A stretch of DNA of 64,000 nt from the NCBI GenBank assembly GCA_035528475.1, contig DATKYO010000002.1, forward strand, positions 1-64,000, given 5' to 3'. Under the pieces are notes generated by a model. That model made no database searches and had not been told where the DNA came from. It worked only from the letters and a program-made list of their open reading frames with translations. Position numbers and translations under genes: made by a program. This document shows, piece by piece, positions 44,614 to 54,058 of this stretch. Position 1 is the stretch's first letter. Each line of letters begins with the position of its first letter. Source of the stretch: SD8 sp035528475 (GTDB lineage: Archaea > Halobacteriota > Methanomicrobia > Methanomicrobiales > Methanospirillaceae).

Positions 44614-44867
44614 AATGCATATTCACCACCGCCAACGGAAATGATGAAGGGGCCATATGAGCCTGAATTGCCATAATGGCCTTTATCCGAAGCAATTTTT
44701 ATTATCCTTGCCATGTTTTTTTTAAATCTCGCGTCAATATTCCCTCTCTTCCGGAGTGAAGGTAACAATGCATAAAAAAAGATTTCCTTTATTGAAGAAC
44801 GACAAACATCTGCGACATACTTATTAATTGTTACATCTACCCATTTCTTGAACCAATGAGGTGATCC

Positions 44868-46190
44868 ATGTCCATTAATGTACGCCTATGTATTATAACT
44901 GGAATAATTGCATTTCTCTCTATTTGCTGGGGAGTGACAGGTCAGGTTGTGGTGACACTTCCTGCAACCCCGATTGGTGGGGAAGTGGGATATTTCTACG
45001 TGGAATCTGTCCCTTCAAATGCTGACGTTTATTTTGATGGTAGCTATGCCGGAGAGACCCCCGTCTCAATCGCGGTGCATTCTACCGCAACTCCCTCCCA
45101 CACAATCAGTGTTTCAGCCCCGGGATATGAAACATGGACACGGTCATATTCCTACAATCCCGGTCCGGGCCAGACCGTCTATGTGACTGGCAACCTGGTC
45201 CCGACCCAGCAGTTCGGATCCGTATATGTGAGCTCCAGCCCCCAGAGTGCCACCGCAACCCTTGACCGCTCTTTTAGCCAGACCACCCCCTGCACATTTA
45301 CGGATGTGGCGGCAGGGAGCCATGAGATCACTGTCTCCAAGCCGGGCTTTCAGACCTATTATTCAACAATAACCGTAAAGGCCGGAAAAAGTACCGATGT
45401 ATCTGCATATCTCAATCCATTACAAACCACCGGAAACCTGGCCATATATTCCAGTCCAGGCGGTGCTTCAGCCTATGTTGACGGGATCTATTATGGTGCC
45501 ACACCGACAACCGTTGGAAACCTGGTCCCGGGCAGCCATAATGTGCAGATCAGGCTTCCCGGGTACCAGGACTGGACCGGATATGCCAGCGTCCAGGCCG
45601 GTCTGACCACCACCATCAATCCGACTCTTGTAAAGAATCCGCCTGTCTCCAGCACAGGGAGTGTCAGTGTTACTTCAACTCCTTCCGGAGCTCTCGTCTA
45701 TCTTGACGGGGCATATCAGGGAAAAACACCGCCTGGAGCTTATTTGAATATTTATACTGTAACGACAGGAAGCCACGTAATCCTGTTGAGCAGGACAGGG
45801 TATCAGGATTACACAGGAGAAGTCCAGGTTTCAGCCGCTCAGAATACAAGGCTGTCTATCACACTGACTCCCAACCCCCAGCCCACAAAAGGCAGCATCT
45901 CTATCACTTCATCACCATCGGGAGCGGAGGCATTTGTTGATAATATCTACAGGGGAATTACTCCCCTTATGGTGGATAATCTCGATGCAGGTTCACATGT
46001 CGTGCTCCTGAAACTAGGCGGCCATTCCGATTGGCAATCGACAGTGCAGGTTGCAGCAGGCCAGGTAAACCAGATCAGTGCGACTATGGCCCCCGGGCCC
46101 ACCCCCACGCCTACCCAGACCGGATCTCTCCCTTATGCGGTTCTTGCAGCCCTGTCTGTACTTGCTCTTTTTGCCGTATCGAGGAGATAA
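44868..46190 (+). CDS. PEGA-repeat surface protein A
   Basis: 440 residues. An N-terminal signal segment is followed by five PEGA domains of about 75 residues, each opening with a G(S/N)(V/I)-x-(V/I)-x-SSP strand and a (V/I)DG-Y-x-G-TP turn, then a Pro/Thr linker and a C-terminal helix with two arginines (LALFAVSRR). PEGA proteins are extracellular and may bind sugars or cell-wall polymers. The C-terminal linker-helix-basic pattern suggests membrane anchoring. It is in tandem with a paralogue. Confidence 0.88.
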   Translation: MSINVRLCIITGIIAFLSICWGVTGQVVVTLPATPIGGEVGYFYVESVPSNADVYFDGSYAGETPVSIAVHSTATPSHTISVSAPGYETWTRSYSYNPGPGQTVYVTGNLVPTQQFGSVYVSSSPQSATATLDRSFSQTTPCTFTDVAAGSHEITVSKPGFQTYYSTITVKAGKSTDVSAYLNPLQTTGNLAIYSSPGGASAYVDGIYYGATPTTVGNLVPGSHNVQIRLPGYQDWTGYASVQAGLTTTINPTLVKNPPVSSTGSVSVTSTPSGALVYLDGAYQGKTPPGAYLNIYTVTTGSHVILLSRTGYQDYTGEVQVSAAQNTRLSITLTPNPQPTKGSISITSSPSGAEAFVDNIYRGITPLMVDNLDAGSHVVLLKLGGHSDWQSTVQVAAGQVNQISATMAPGPTPTPTQTGSLPYAVLAALSVLALFAVSRR

Positions 46191-46281
46191 TAACAACCAC
46201 CTTTTTTCCCGGTAAATTGGAAATTTTCCGATATTTTTAAGTATGGATTTTACATCCTTTTATCTACAACGAGGTGGAAAA

Positions 46282-47826
46282 ATGAAAAGCCGTTCTTTTA
46301 TTATATCACTAGTAATACTCGTCGCTATCTTTTCCTGTGGCATCACGTCCGCACAAATGGTCGGCGAGCCTGGATCCTATCAGATCTCATCTGACCCATC
46401 GGGAGCCCAAGTCACATTCGACGGTGAGGGGCGGGGATCAACTCCGGTAAACGTTGAAATATCCTCGAGCGGAACGCCGGGGCATACCCTCAGGATCACG
46501 AAGGACGGGTATGAGCCGTATGAACAATCCATACCAGGAAACCCCCCAGCCGGACAGACAGTCCCGATCTTCGCGCAGCTTCAGCCCATAATTACCATCC
46601 CTCCCACGACTGTAGGGGGAGATCAGGGCTATTTCTCCATCAGATCAACGCCGAGCGGCGCTGACGTAACATTTGATGGAAAGCACGTGGGAGAGACCCC
46701 GGTCACCGTTCCGGTCTATACCACAAGCTCACCGAGTCACACCGTTACGATCTACCTTCCAGGGTATGAGTCCTGGACCAGGACCTATAATGAAAACCCC
46801 GGGAAAGGAGAGACCATCACTGTACAGGCTGATCTGGTTCCTACCGCCCAGACCGGATCGATATATGTGACTTCACAGCCATCAGGAGCAACCGCTACCC
46901 TGGATGGGAAAGACAGTTATAGCACTCCCTGTTCATTTCCGGTAGTCTCGGTAGGGACTCATTCGCTCACCGTGTATCTTTCCGGGTATCAGCCCTATTA
47001 TGCCTCCCCTAACGTGAGGGCAAAACAGACCACTACAATAAGTGCCGTGCTTACCCCTGTAAGCTCAACAGGGAATCTCCAGGTAAGCTCCTCACCCAGC
47101 GGTGCTGCGGTCTATGTGGATGGCAACTATTATGGCCATACTCCGACTACCGTTGGCAACCTGGCCCCCGGCAGCCACTCTGTAAGCCTGAGGCTGTCCG
47201 GCTACCAGGAATGGGCCGGCACAGTGACCATCAATGCAGGACAGACCACGAGTATTTCCCCCACCCTCACGGCCGCACCAACCAGCGGTTCTATATCCGT
47301 GACTTCAAACCCCTCGGGCGCGATGATCTATCTTGACGGAACATATCAGGGAAAAACACTTGTTTCCAATCCGTTCTACATCATCAGTGTCCAGCCAGGT
47401 TCACATGTGCTTGAGATCTCACTTCAGGGGTATCAGGATTATACCTCCACTATCAGCGTCAATGCCGGCCAGACTACCCCTGTGTCGGTCACATTGAACA
47501 GGAATCCCCAGCCTCCGTCCAGTGGAACGATCTCTGTGAGTTCCTCTCCATCCGGAGCCGAAGTGTACCTGGATAATGTGTTTCGGGGATATTCTCCCCA
47601 GACCATTCAGGATGTGGCATCCGGATCCCACGTGGTGCTGATGAAACTTGGCGGATACCAGGACTGGCAGAGTACAGTTCAGGTGAGCGCGGGGCAGGAC
47701 ACTCCGGTGAATGCCATTTTTACTCCCACTCCCACGACTGGCCCGACCAAAGCAGGTAGTGTACCATTCCTGGCCCTTGCTGCGATAGGAGCTGCAGCTC
47801 TTCTCCTCTGGCGAAGAACTTCCTGA
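46282..47826 (+). CDS. PEGA-repeat surface protein B
   Basis: 514 residues. A signal peptide (MKSRSFIISLVILVAIFSCGITSAQ) is followed by six PEGA domains and a Pro/Thr linker ending in a helix and RRTS. The repeats match protein A one by one for five domains, plus one extra N-terminal domain, so this is a tandem duplication with domain gain or loss. The ATG at 46282 follows GAGGTGG; an earlier in-frame ATG at 46243 has no ribosome site. The TATA-like GATATTTTTAAG lies near 46230. Confidence 0.88.
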   Translation: MKSRSFIISLVILVAIFSCGITSAQMVGEPGSYQISSDPSGAQVTFDGEGRGSTPVNVEISSSGTPGHTLRITKDGYEPYEQSIPGNPPAGQTVPIFAQLQPIITIPPTTVGGDQGYFSIRSTPSGADVTFDGKHVGETPVTVPVYTTSSPSHTVTIYLPGYESWTRTYNENPGKGETITVQADLVPTAQTGSIYVTSQPSGATATLDGKDSYSTPCSFPVVSVGTHSLTVYLSGYQPYYASPNVRAKQTTTISAVLTPVSSTGNLQVSSSPSGAAVYVDGNYYGHTPTTVGNLAPGSHSVSLRLSGYQEWAGTVTINAGQTTSISPTLTAAPTSGSISVTSNPSGAMIYLDGTYQGKTLVSNPFYIISVQPGSHVLEISLQGYQDYTSTISVNAGQTTPVSVTLNRNPQPPSSGTISVSSSPSGAEVYLDNVFRGYSPQTIQDVASGSHVVLMKLGGYQDWQSTVQVSAGQDTPVNAIFTPTPTTGPTKAGSVPFLALAAIGAAALLLWRRTS

Positions 47827-47915
47827 AAATCACTTTTTTCAGATATTCTGAATTATATCTCATTCGGGAAATCCTCCCGTAGCCGTTAAATGAAATACCC
47901 TCGTATCCTTCCTGC

Positions 47916-49346
47916 ATGCAGATGCGGATAGGAGGGAGGGAGGTGTTGGCAACCGATGAAAGATGGATTCCGGTGTTCAACCCTGCCACCGGAGAAGAGA
48001 TAGATCGTGTTCCGCAAGGGACAATATATGATGTTGATGATGCGGTCAACGCAGCAGAAGGAGCATTTGATTCCTGGGCCGGAAAAACATTTCGTGAACG
48101 GGGAATGATTTTTTCCCGTGGAGCAGGGCTGATTCGGCAGCATGTTGATGAACTATCCCGCCTGCTCACCTCTGAACAGGGAAAACCCCTGAAAGATGCC
48201 ACAGATGAGATTCGTGGTTTTGCAAACATCCTGGAATTTTATGCCGGAATATCCGCAGCCCTTCAGGGTGAACTACTCAGGCTCGGCGGGTCAGGAGATG
48301 TAATGGTCACCAGGGAGCCCCTGGGAGTTTGCGGGGCGGTCATCCCCTGGAATATGCCTGCTATAATTATGGGCTGGAAGATTGGGCCTGCATTGCTTGC
48401 GGGAAATACGCTTGTGTTCAAACCCGCATCTTTGACTCCGCTGACCAACCTGAAACTGGCAGACTTTTTAGAATCGGCGGGACTTCCACCCGGTGTGTTG
48501 AATATTGTGACCGGCCGCGGCGATTCGGTTGGCGAGGCCATTGTGAGGCATCCGGCGGTCAGGAAAGTCTCATTTACAGGGGATATGGAAACCGGGAAGC
48601 GTATCCGCGAACTGGTAGCTGCACGACCAAAAGAACTGACTCTCGAACTTGGCGGTTCGGATCCCATGATCGTATGGAAAGATGCTGATATCGGGAAAGC
48701 AGTCACAGGGGCAGTGAGAGGCCGATTTTATAATGCAGGACAGACCTGCACTGCAGTAAAGAGGCTTTACGTGCACCGGGCCATTGGAGATGAATTCATC
48801 TCCCGGCTCCAGAAGGCTGTCGAGTCCTTAAAACTCGGGAACGGCCTTACTCCCGGTGTGGAAATGGGTCCGCTCACAGGTCCGGAACAGCGGGAAAAGA
48901 TTGAACAATACGTAGAAAATGTAAGATCGGGATGCCAGGGAAATATTATCAGCGGTGGATCTTCACCTTCCGGACCTGAATATGAGAAAGGATATTTCTA
49001 TACCCCCACCCTCGTGACCGAACCGACCCCGGAATGTATTCTTCTTCACCAGGAAGTCTTTGGCCCCGTCCTTCCTGTCATGTGTATTGACGACCTGGAT
49101 ACGGCCATCAGTCACGCGAATGATACTCCCTACGGTTTGGGAGCTTCTGTGTGGACCAGGGATCTTGGTGTTGTTAAAGTGGTATTTTCAGGAGTACAGG
49201 CAGGTATTGTCTGGGTAAACCGCCACCTTACGGTTCCTCCCGAACTTCCCTTCGGTGGTGTAAAGGAGAGTGGAATGGGGAGGGAAAACGGCTCGCAGGC
49301 CATACATTCCTATACAAGAACAAAAAGCCTGTTTCTTGGATGGTGA
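47916..49346 (+). CDS. NAD(P)-dependent aldehyde dehydrogenase
   Basis: 476 residues. ALDH fold with the catalytic Cys near residue 278 (AGQTCTAV), general-base Glu in LELGGSDP, and the NAD loop PWNMPAIIMGWKIGPALLAGN. The C-terminal ESGMGRENG is typical. Methanogens use a lactaldehyde dehydrogenase (CofA) for F420 side chains; that is one candidate, but the succinate-semialdehyde group is as likely. No ribosome site precedes the ATG, so leaderless initiation is possible; TTAAATG lies 30 bases upstream. Confidence 0.9.
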   Translation: MQMRIGGREVLATDERWIPVFNPATGEEIDRVPQGTIYDVDDAVNAAEGAFDSWAGKTFRERGMIFSRGAGLIRQHVDELSRLLTSEQGKPLKDATDEIRGFANILEFYAGISAALQGELLRLGGSGDVMVTREPLGVCGAVIPWNMPAIIMGWKIGPALLAGNTLVFKPASLTPLTNLKLADFLESAGLPPGVLNIVTGRGDSVGEAIVRHPAVRKVSFTGDMETGKRIRELVAARPKELTLELGGSDPMIVWKDADIGKAVTGAVRGRFYNAGQTCTAVKRLYVHRAIGDEFISRLQKAVESLKLGNGLTPGVEMGPLTGPEQREKIEQYVENVRSGCQGNIISGGSSPSGPEYEKGYFYTPTLVTEPTPECILLHQEVFGPVLPVMCIDDLDTAISHANDTPYGLGASVWTRDLGVVKVVFSGVQAGIVWVNRHLTVPPELPFGGVKESGMGRENGSQAIHSYTRTKSLFLGW

Positions 49347-49353
49347 GAGAGTA

Positions 49354-50232
49354 TCAGTGCATGCATCTCCACCAAACCTTTGCATACACAGAGTTCCCGG
49401 AAAGCACAAGATCTCCATCTTCTTTTTTGACAAGTGTTGACAGATATCTTCTCATTATCTTCTCCCCGCGATCTTCAGTTACACCGAACCTGGAACGGAA
49501 ATGATTGTACATCTCATCCGGGCCTGAAAACCTGTATTCTTTATCAAGAGTCATCATCTCCACGTTTGGATAGATCCCCATCTGGTAGAGGACCATAAAG
49601 AGGCAGTCCACTTTCGGACCGGGATGATAGGAAGATCCGTGCAGCTCGGGCCAGGTGAGTGAATAAAGTTTTTCCCAAAAGGGCATGTCCACAAACCAGT
49701 AAAGATTTACAGTGCCTGAGCATACTTCTTCCATCTTCCGCACCGCGTCCCGTAAGTCAGGCATACCCAGGGACAGAGAGGCGATGATAATATCATAGGT
49801 ATCCGCAAGATCGCTCTTAGTATCTATATCCTCCCAGGCCTTCTGAACAATCTTTATATTGTCAATTCCTTCGTTCCGGATATTGGATGCAAGAACCTTT
49901 ACCATGCCGGGAGCAGGTTCCGCTGCAGTAACCCCGGTGACACGTCCTGAAAGAGGGATAGCAAGAGTGCCAGGACCCGAACCAATATCAAGAACCCTGG
50001 AATCAGGGGTAATCTCAAGTCCGGCGAGTGTCTGGCTTACCCTTCTTCCATAATCCCTCCGGGATATTGTATCATACCTCTTTGCATTCTCTTCTTTTTT
50101 CCAGACATGGCAGCTGTCTGCAAAATGCTCTGACGACTGATGCAATCGCATCCTTTCTTTCCATACTTCGTTCCAGTCCACCCCGTATAGCAGGGGGTCT
50201 CCTCCTGTCCCGTGTGTGCCTGTTTTGGCCAT
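49354..50232 (-). CDS. Class I SAM-dependent methyltransferase
   Basis: 292 residues. Motif I VLDIGSGPGTLAIPL and the acidic AAEPAPGM loop define a class I Rossmann methyltransferase; SLSLGMPDL follows as post-motif. A C-terminal region of about 100 residues is specific to this protein and contains a WPELHGSSYH segment. The substrate is unknown. It meets aldehyde dehydrogenase tail to tail. Confidence 0.85.
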   Translation of the reverse strand: MAKTGTHGTGGDPLLYGVDWNEVWKERMRLHQSSEHFADSCHVWKKEENAKRYDTISRRDYGRRVSQTLAGLEITPDSRVLDIGSGPGTLAIPLSGRVTGVTAAEPAPGMVKVLASNIRNEGIDNIKIVQKAWEDIDTKSDLADTYDIIIASLSLGMPDLRDAVRKMEEVCSGTVNLYWFVDMPFWEKLYSLTWPELHGSSYHPGPKVDCLFMVLYQMGIYPNVEMMTLDKEYRFSGPDEMYNHFRSRFGVTEDRGEKIMRRYLSTLVKKEDGDLVLSGNSVYAKVWWRCMH

Positions 50233-50354
50233 AATCCCCTTTCTCCTTTATAATTGCCCTGACTGTCTGATAAAAGCCGGGATTGCCATTATCTCCACGT
50301 TTGAGAGAATGGTATTATAAGATATATGATACTATGTTGATCGGGTGATTTGAT

Positions 50355-50762
50355 ATGAATGGAGATGATATGCTCAAATCCGTGACCGACGAACTGGACA
50401 AGCTTCTTTCGCCGGCCCATGTAATGGGGAATGCAATAGATCTGGCCGACAAAGCAGTAATCCCGGTCGTGGAATATGGTTTCGGTTTCGGTGCCGCCCA
50501 GGGAAAAGGAGAGGGAAAGAGCGGTGAAGGAGGAGAGGGTGCAGGAAGTGGTGGTGGTGGTGGAATCACTCCGGTAGCCCTGGTCATTGTGCACAAGGAC
50601 CTGAAGGGTGCCGAAGGTATCCAGGTCATATCTCTTCGCAAGGGAAGTCCTATAGCCCAGGTGATATCGACCGTCGCGGAATCACTTGCTCCCCAGGTGA
50701 TCAGTGCAATTAAGGAAATGTCTGGTAAAAAGGAAGAGAAGTCATCAGAAAAAACAGAATGA
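50355..50762 (+). CDS. GerW/YtfJ-family protein
   Basis: 135 residues. Typical elements are KAVIPVVEYGFGFGAAQGKGEG with a Gly-rich loop (GGGGG) and a conserved PVALVIVHKD segment, followed by an amphipathic helix. In Bacillus, GerW (YtfJ) is a spore-coat/germination protein; in archaea the function is unknown. It is followed 13 bases after its stop by a DUF2953 gene, the same pairing (ytfJ-ytfI) as in Bacillus. Confidence 0.88.
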   Translation: MNGDDMLKSVTDELDKLLSPAHVMGNAIDLADKAVIPVVEYGFGFGAAQGKGEGKSGEGGEGAGSGGGGGITPVALVIVHKDLKGAEGIQVISLRKGSPIAQVISTVAESLAPQVISAIKEMSGKKEEKSSEKTE

Positions 50763-50775
50763 TTCTCCCATCTTC

Positions 50776-51453
50776 ATGGACCCTTTCATAATTTTTCTTT
50801 TCCTGGTCCTTGCTCTGGCATGCCTCGCAGAATTCTGGATTCTCACAACTCCCCTGGACTTTTCAGTCCTTCTGGAACGCAACACACAGGACACGCTGCT
50901 TGCTCTGGTCGTTTCCTTTGGTCCGGCAGGGTTTAAGAATTGTCTTGAATGTGGGACATGGTCCCATACGCTTTTTCTCGGCAGATATGCAATCCATGAA
51001 TTTCTTCCTGAAGAAATCTATCCTCATATTCCACCAAAGGAGGGAGAAGGAAGAGAAGAGAAGGAAGAAAAATTTGATCCGGGCGTTTTTGGGGTTATTG
51101 TACGTCATCTTCCCGGCCTTATTACCGATGCATGGACAGTATTCATCGTGGGAATTCGTGCAGTCTCCTTTCGCTCCCTGGACCTGGACTTCAGGCTGGG
51201 CCTTTCCAGTCCTGCAATTACGGGGCAGGTATTTGGATATTTTTCTGCTTTGAGGGCAATCCTCTCTCCCGAGAGGAGAGTGTCGCTTGCCATGACTCCT
51301 GAATTTGGTCGGGAAGTGCTGGAAGGGCGGGGAAATCTGTCTCTCCGGGTTAACTACCCAATCCGAATTCTCGCCGCAATAATCAGGGTAATGATCGGGA
51401 AAAATACAAGAAGATTACTCCGTGATCTGCGACGAGGGGGATACCTCCGATGA
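50776..51453 (+). CDS. DUF2953-family membrane-anchored protein
   Basis: 225 residues. One N-terminal helix (IIFLFLVLALACLAEFWIL), then an acidic/basic charged segment (PPKEGEGREEKEEK) and a C-terminal part with the family pattern DLDFRLGLSSPAITGQVFGYFSALRAIL. It is the YtfI-like partner of GerW. The ATG at 50776 is chosen; the longer frame overlaps gerW in another frame. It overlaps the third gene by 4 bases. Confidence 0.83.
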   Translation: MDPFIIFLFLVLALACLAEFWILTTPLDFSVLLERNTQDTLLALVVSFGPAGFKNCLECGTWSHTLFLGRYAIHEFLPEEIYPHIPPKEGEGREEKEEKFDPGVFGVIVRHLPGLITDAWTVFIVGIRAVSFRSLDLDFRLGLSSPAITGQVFGYFSALRAILSPERRVSLAMTPEFGREVLEGRGNLSLRVNYPIRILAAIIRVMIGKNTRRLLRDLRRGGYLR

Positions 51454-51701
51454 TTGCCTGCAGCAAGGTTTTTGCAGGCAAGGTAGTATCCGCCGGGAAC
51501 CGGCTGATCGTACCGGTAATCCGTAAGACATTATTTTGGGAAGCTGGCGCCTGCGTTGTGTCTGCCATTCCATTAGCCCTCGTTATTGTTGAGGGGGAAA
51601 AGGCATTCGTGGCACCCCTGGGAGAAGATATCGACCCGGATACTCTCATGTCCATCCTGTCAGAAATCTTTGCAAAACAGCCAGACACATGTCAAAAATG
51701 A
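51450..51701 (+). CDS. Short GerW-like protein
   Basis: 83 residues. KVFAGKVVSAGNRLIVPVIRKTLFWEAGACVVSAIPLALVIVEGEKAFVAPLG has the GerW strand order (conserved PVI and PLALVIVE) but lacks the Gly-rich loop and the tail helix. It is probably a second, reduced GerW-type subunit. It overlaps the DUF2953 gene by 4 bases, so translational coupling is likely. Confidence 0.7.
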   Translation: MIACSKVFAGKVVSAGNRLIVPVIRKTLFWEAGACVVSAIPLALVIVEGEKAFVAPLGEDIDPDTLMSILSEIFAKQPDTCQK

Positions 51702-51960
51702 GATAACCGTTCATTGTTTTCAGGAATCTCTTCAGCCCTTTTTTGATTGTCCCCGGATTGTATCCAAAAATTGTCCCGATACCATTAATACATTAATTTG
51801 CGAAAAATCTCCTTATCATGAATATATTCCCGGCATCTCATCTTCCTGCCTCTTCCGGAACTCCCCGGCAGGATGGAAGCCTCATAAATTGTGCAGAGGT
51901 GGAAGGGGTTTATTTGATTTCCGGGATATGGAGACAATTCTTATGGAAAATAGTAAAAAA

Positions 51961-53127
51961 TTATTCGTGTCGCAAGGCCTCGATAGGGTTGAGATTTGAG
52001 GCCTTCCAGGCAGGGTACAACCCTGATAACAGGCTTGTGATTATTCCGAACGCAACGCCGTAAACTATAAAGACCAGGCTGGAGGGGTAAAAGAGGTACT
52101 CAGTTGTCTCAAGCATCACAATGCTGACCACATACCCCCCGAGAAGGCTCAATACACCCCCTATCGATCCTCCTATCACCCCCAGTATCAGGGCTTCGAA
52201 AAGGAAGATGCTCCTGACTTCACTCCTCTGGGTTCCAATACTCCGCAGGACACCAATCTCCTTGATCCTTTCGGTCACTGACATCATCATGATATTCAGG
52301 ATGCTGACACCGGCCACAATAAGGGAAATTCCCCCGATAGCCGTGGTAAATGTGGATATCTGGCCGAATGCAGTAAGAATGGTCTCCAGGATCGCCTTGG
52401 TGTCGATGACGTCCACAACTGTCTCCCGGTGGTTGAGCTGTTTGTCGATGGCATCCTTCACTTCCTCAATTGTGTTGAGGTCTTTTACCTTGACAATAAC
52501 CAGATCATAGCCCTCCTGATCATATGCCTCCTCGTACCACTTGCTATCCACCACAATCCCGTAATCAGGATTGATATCAAATCCCATTCCCCGCTCTTCA
52601 AGGATCCCGACAATACGCAGAGACCCTTTATCCCCCACGGATACCCGGGATCCGGTTTTTATATTATTCTCTTCCGCAAATCTGGCTCCGGCCATTGCCC
52701 CGGAAGAACCCCGGATATATGTTCCTTCAGTGACTTCAAGCAAAATGGGAATATCTTCAGGACTCATTCCATAGATACTCCCCGCGGTGTCTTCAGTGCC
52801 TACCTTCATCCGTGAGCCTCCCGAGTATACCGGGATGGTAATATCAGGCGCGACAGCACGGCGGATCTGTTCTACATTCCGTTCGGAGATCAATTCGTTG
52901 GCCGTGGCACCCATCCGTACTCCCCCCCCGGTATGGGGAGTGACTATGAGGCTGTCGCCCACAGTGGAAAGACTATCTGATATGGCGAGAACCAGGCTGT
53001 TGCCCAGTATCCCCATTGAGGCAATAGCGACAACGCCGATAACAATTCCAAGAATGGCCAGTAACGAACGAAGCCAGTGAACCCTGATATTTCTTTTCGC
53101 AAACTCGAAAAACATCCCTTTTACCAT
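51961..53127 (-). CDS. MacB-type ABC transporter permease
   Basis: 388 residues. One N-terminal helix, a large external domain (about residues 50-255) and three C-terminal helices ending in PAWKASNLNPIEALRHE, the classic MacB/FtsX arrangement. It works with the ATPase at 53369 and probably moves a lipid, peptide or drug out across the membrane. The remnant at 53201-53320 is a second, decayed copy of its C-terminus. Confidence 0.92.
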   Translation of the reverse strand: MVKGMFFEFAKRNIRVHWLRSLLAILGIVIGVVAIASMGILGNSLVLAISDSLSTVGDSLIVTPHTGGGVRMGATANELISERNVEQIRRAVAPDITIPVYSGGSRMKVGTEDTAGSIYGMSPEDIPILLEVTEGTYIRGSSGAMAGARFAEENNIKTGSRVSVGDKGSLRIVGILEERGMGFDINPDYGIVVDSKWYEEAYDQEGYDLVIVKVKDLNTIEEVKDAIDKQLNHRETVVDVIDTKAILETILTAFGQISTFTTAIGGISLIVAGVSILNIMMMSVTERIKEIGVLRSIGTQRSEVRSIFLFEALILGVIGGSIGGVLSLLGGYVVSIVMLETTEYLFYPSSLVFIVYGVAFGIITSLLSGLYPAWKASNLNPIEALRHE

Positions 53128-53200
53128 ATATAACCCCAGTTATGGCGTCCTGACTGCCTTGTGCTTTCCTGTACCATATTTTTTTTCCTTCCTATATCAT

Positions 53201-53320
53201 TCATAGTGCAAATGCCTCAATCGGGTTGACACGCGATGCCCTCCAGGCAGGGTAAATTCAGGGAAGGGTACTGGTTAAAATACCAAATATTACACCAGGG
53301 ACCCACTTCTGTCTCCCGGG
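53201..53320 (-). pseudogene. Decayed C-terminus of a second MacB-type permease
   Basis: On the minus strand the frame reads GVIFGILTSTLP, an in-frame TGA (tca at 53258-53260), then IYPAWRASRVNPIEAFAL and a stop at 53201-53203. This mirrors the intact permease end GVAFGIITSLLS...LYPAWKASNLNPIEAL. Upstream, homology fades before the ATPase stop at 53369. It is a truncated, stop-containing remnant lying between the intact permease and the ATPase gene. Confidence 0.8.
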
Positions 53321-53368
53321 GATATGCCACTTCGCTCACATTCAGGAGATAGGGCAATTGTATAAAGA

Positions 53369-54058
53369 TCATGTGATCTTTCCATCAACTATCCGGATAA
53401 TCCGGTGGGCATATTTTGCTACGGCAGGGTCATGTGTAACCATTATGATGGTCTTGTTCCGGGATTGGTTGAGACTCTGCAGGAGTTCCATGATGGCCAT
53501 GCCTGTTTTGGAGTCAAGGTTACCCGTGGGTTCGTCTGCCAGTAGTATTTCGGGGTCGTTCACAAGTGCCCTGGCAATGGCCACCCTCTGTTGTTGTCCG
53601 CCCGAAAGTTCGGTTGGTTTGTGCAGATACAGCGATTCCTCAAGGTCCATTGCCTGGAGAACTTCAATGCACCTATCCTCGCAATCCCTGGTCCCTTTCT
53701 TCAGGATGAGCGGATACTGGACATTTTCAAGTGCGGTGAGGAGAGGAAGCAGGTTGAATTGCTGGAAAATGAATCCGATATGATCCCGGCGGAGGGCAGT
53801 CTGTTCCTCATCGCTCATAGTCCCCACATTTCTTCCCTTGATAAAAAGAATTCCTGATGTAGGCGTATCCAGGCAGCCCATCAGATTGAGCAACGTGGAC
53901 TTCCCTGATCCGGAAGGGCCCATGATGGCGATGAATTCTCCCGGCTCAATGTCCAGGGTCACATCGTCCAGGGCAACAACATCACCCGCGGGGAGGGGAT
54001 AAATCTTGGTGACGCCCCGAAACTGAATGACGTAGTCCCCGTCAGGGGATTCACTCAT
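53369..54058 (-). CDS. MacB/LolD-type ABC transporter ATPase
   Basis: 229 residues. Walker A GPSGSGKST, signature LSGGQQQR, Walker B ILLADEPTGNLD, and VTHD are complete. It is of the LolCDE/MacB class energising FtsX-like permeases. It overlaps the COG1361 gene by 8 bases. The intact permease gene begins 241 bases further on in the same direction. Confidence 0.95.
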   Translation of the reverse strand: MSESPDGDYVIQFRGVTKIYPLPAGDVVALDDVTLDIEPGEFIAIMGPSGSGKSTLLNLMGCLDTPTSGILFIKGRNVGTMSDEEQTALRRDHIGFIFQQFNLLPLLTALENVQYPLILKKGTRDCEDRCIEVLQAMDLEESLYLHKPTELSGGQQQRVAIARALVNDPEILLADEPTGNLDSKTGMAIMELLQSLNQSRNKTIIMVTHDPAVAKYAHRIIRIVDGKIT

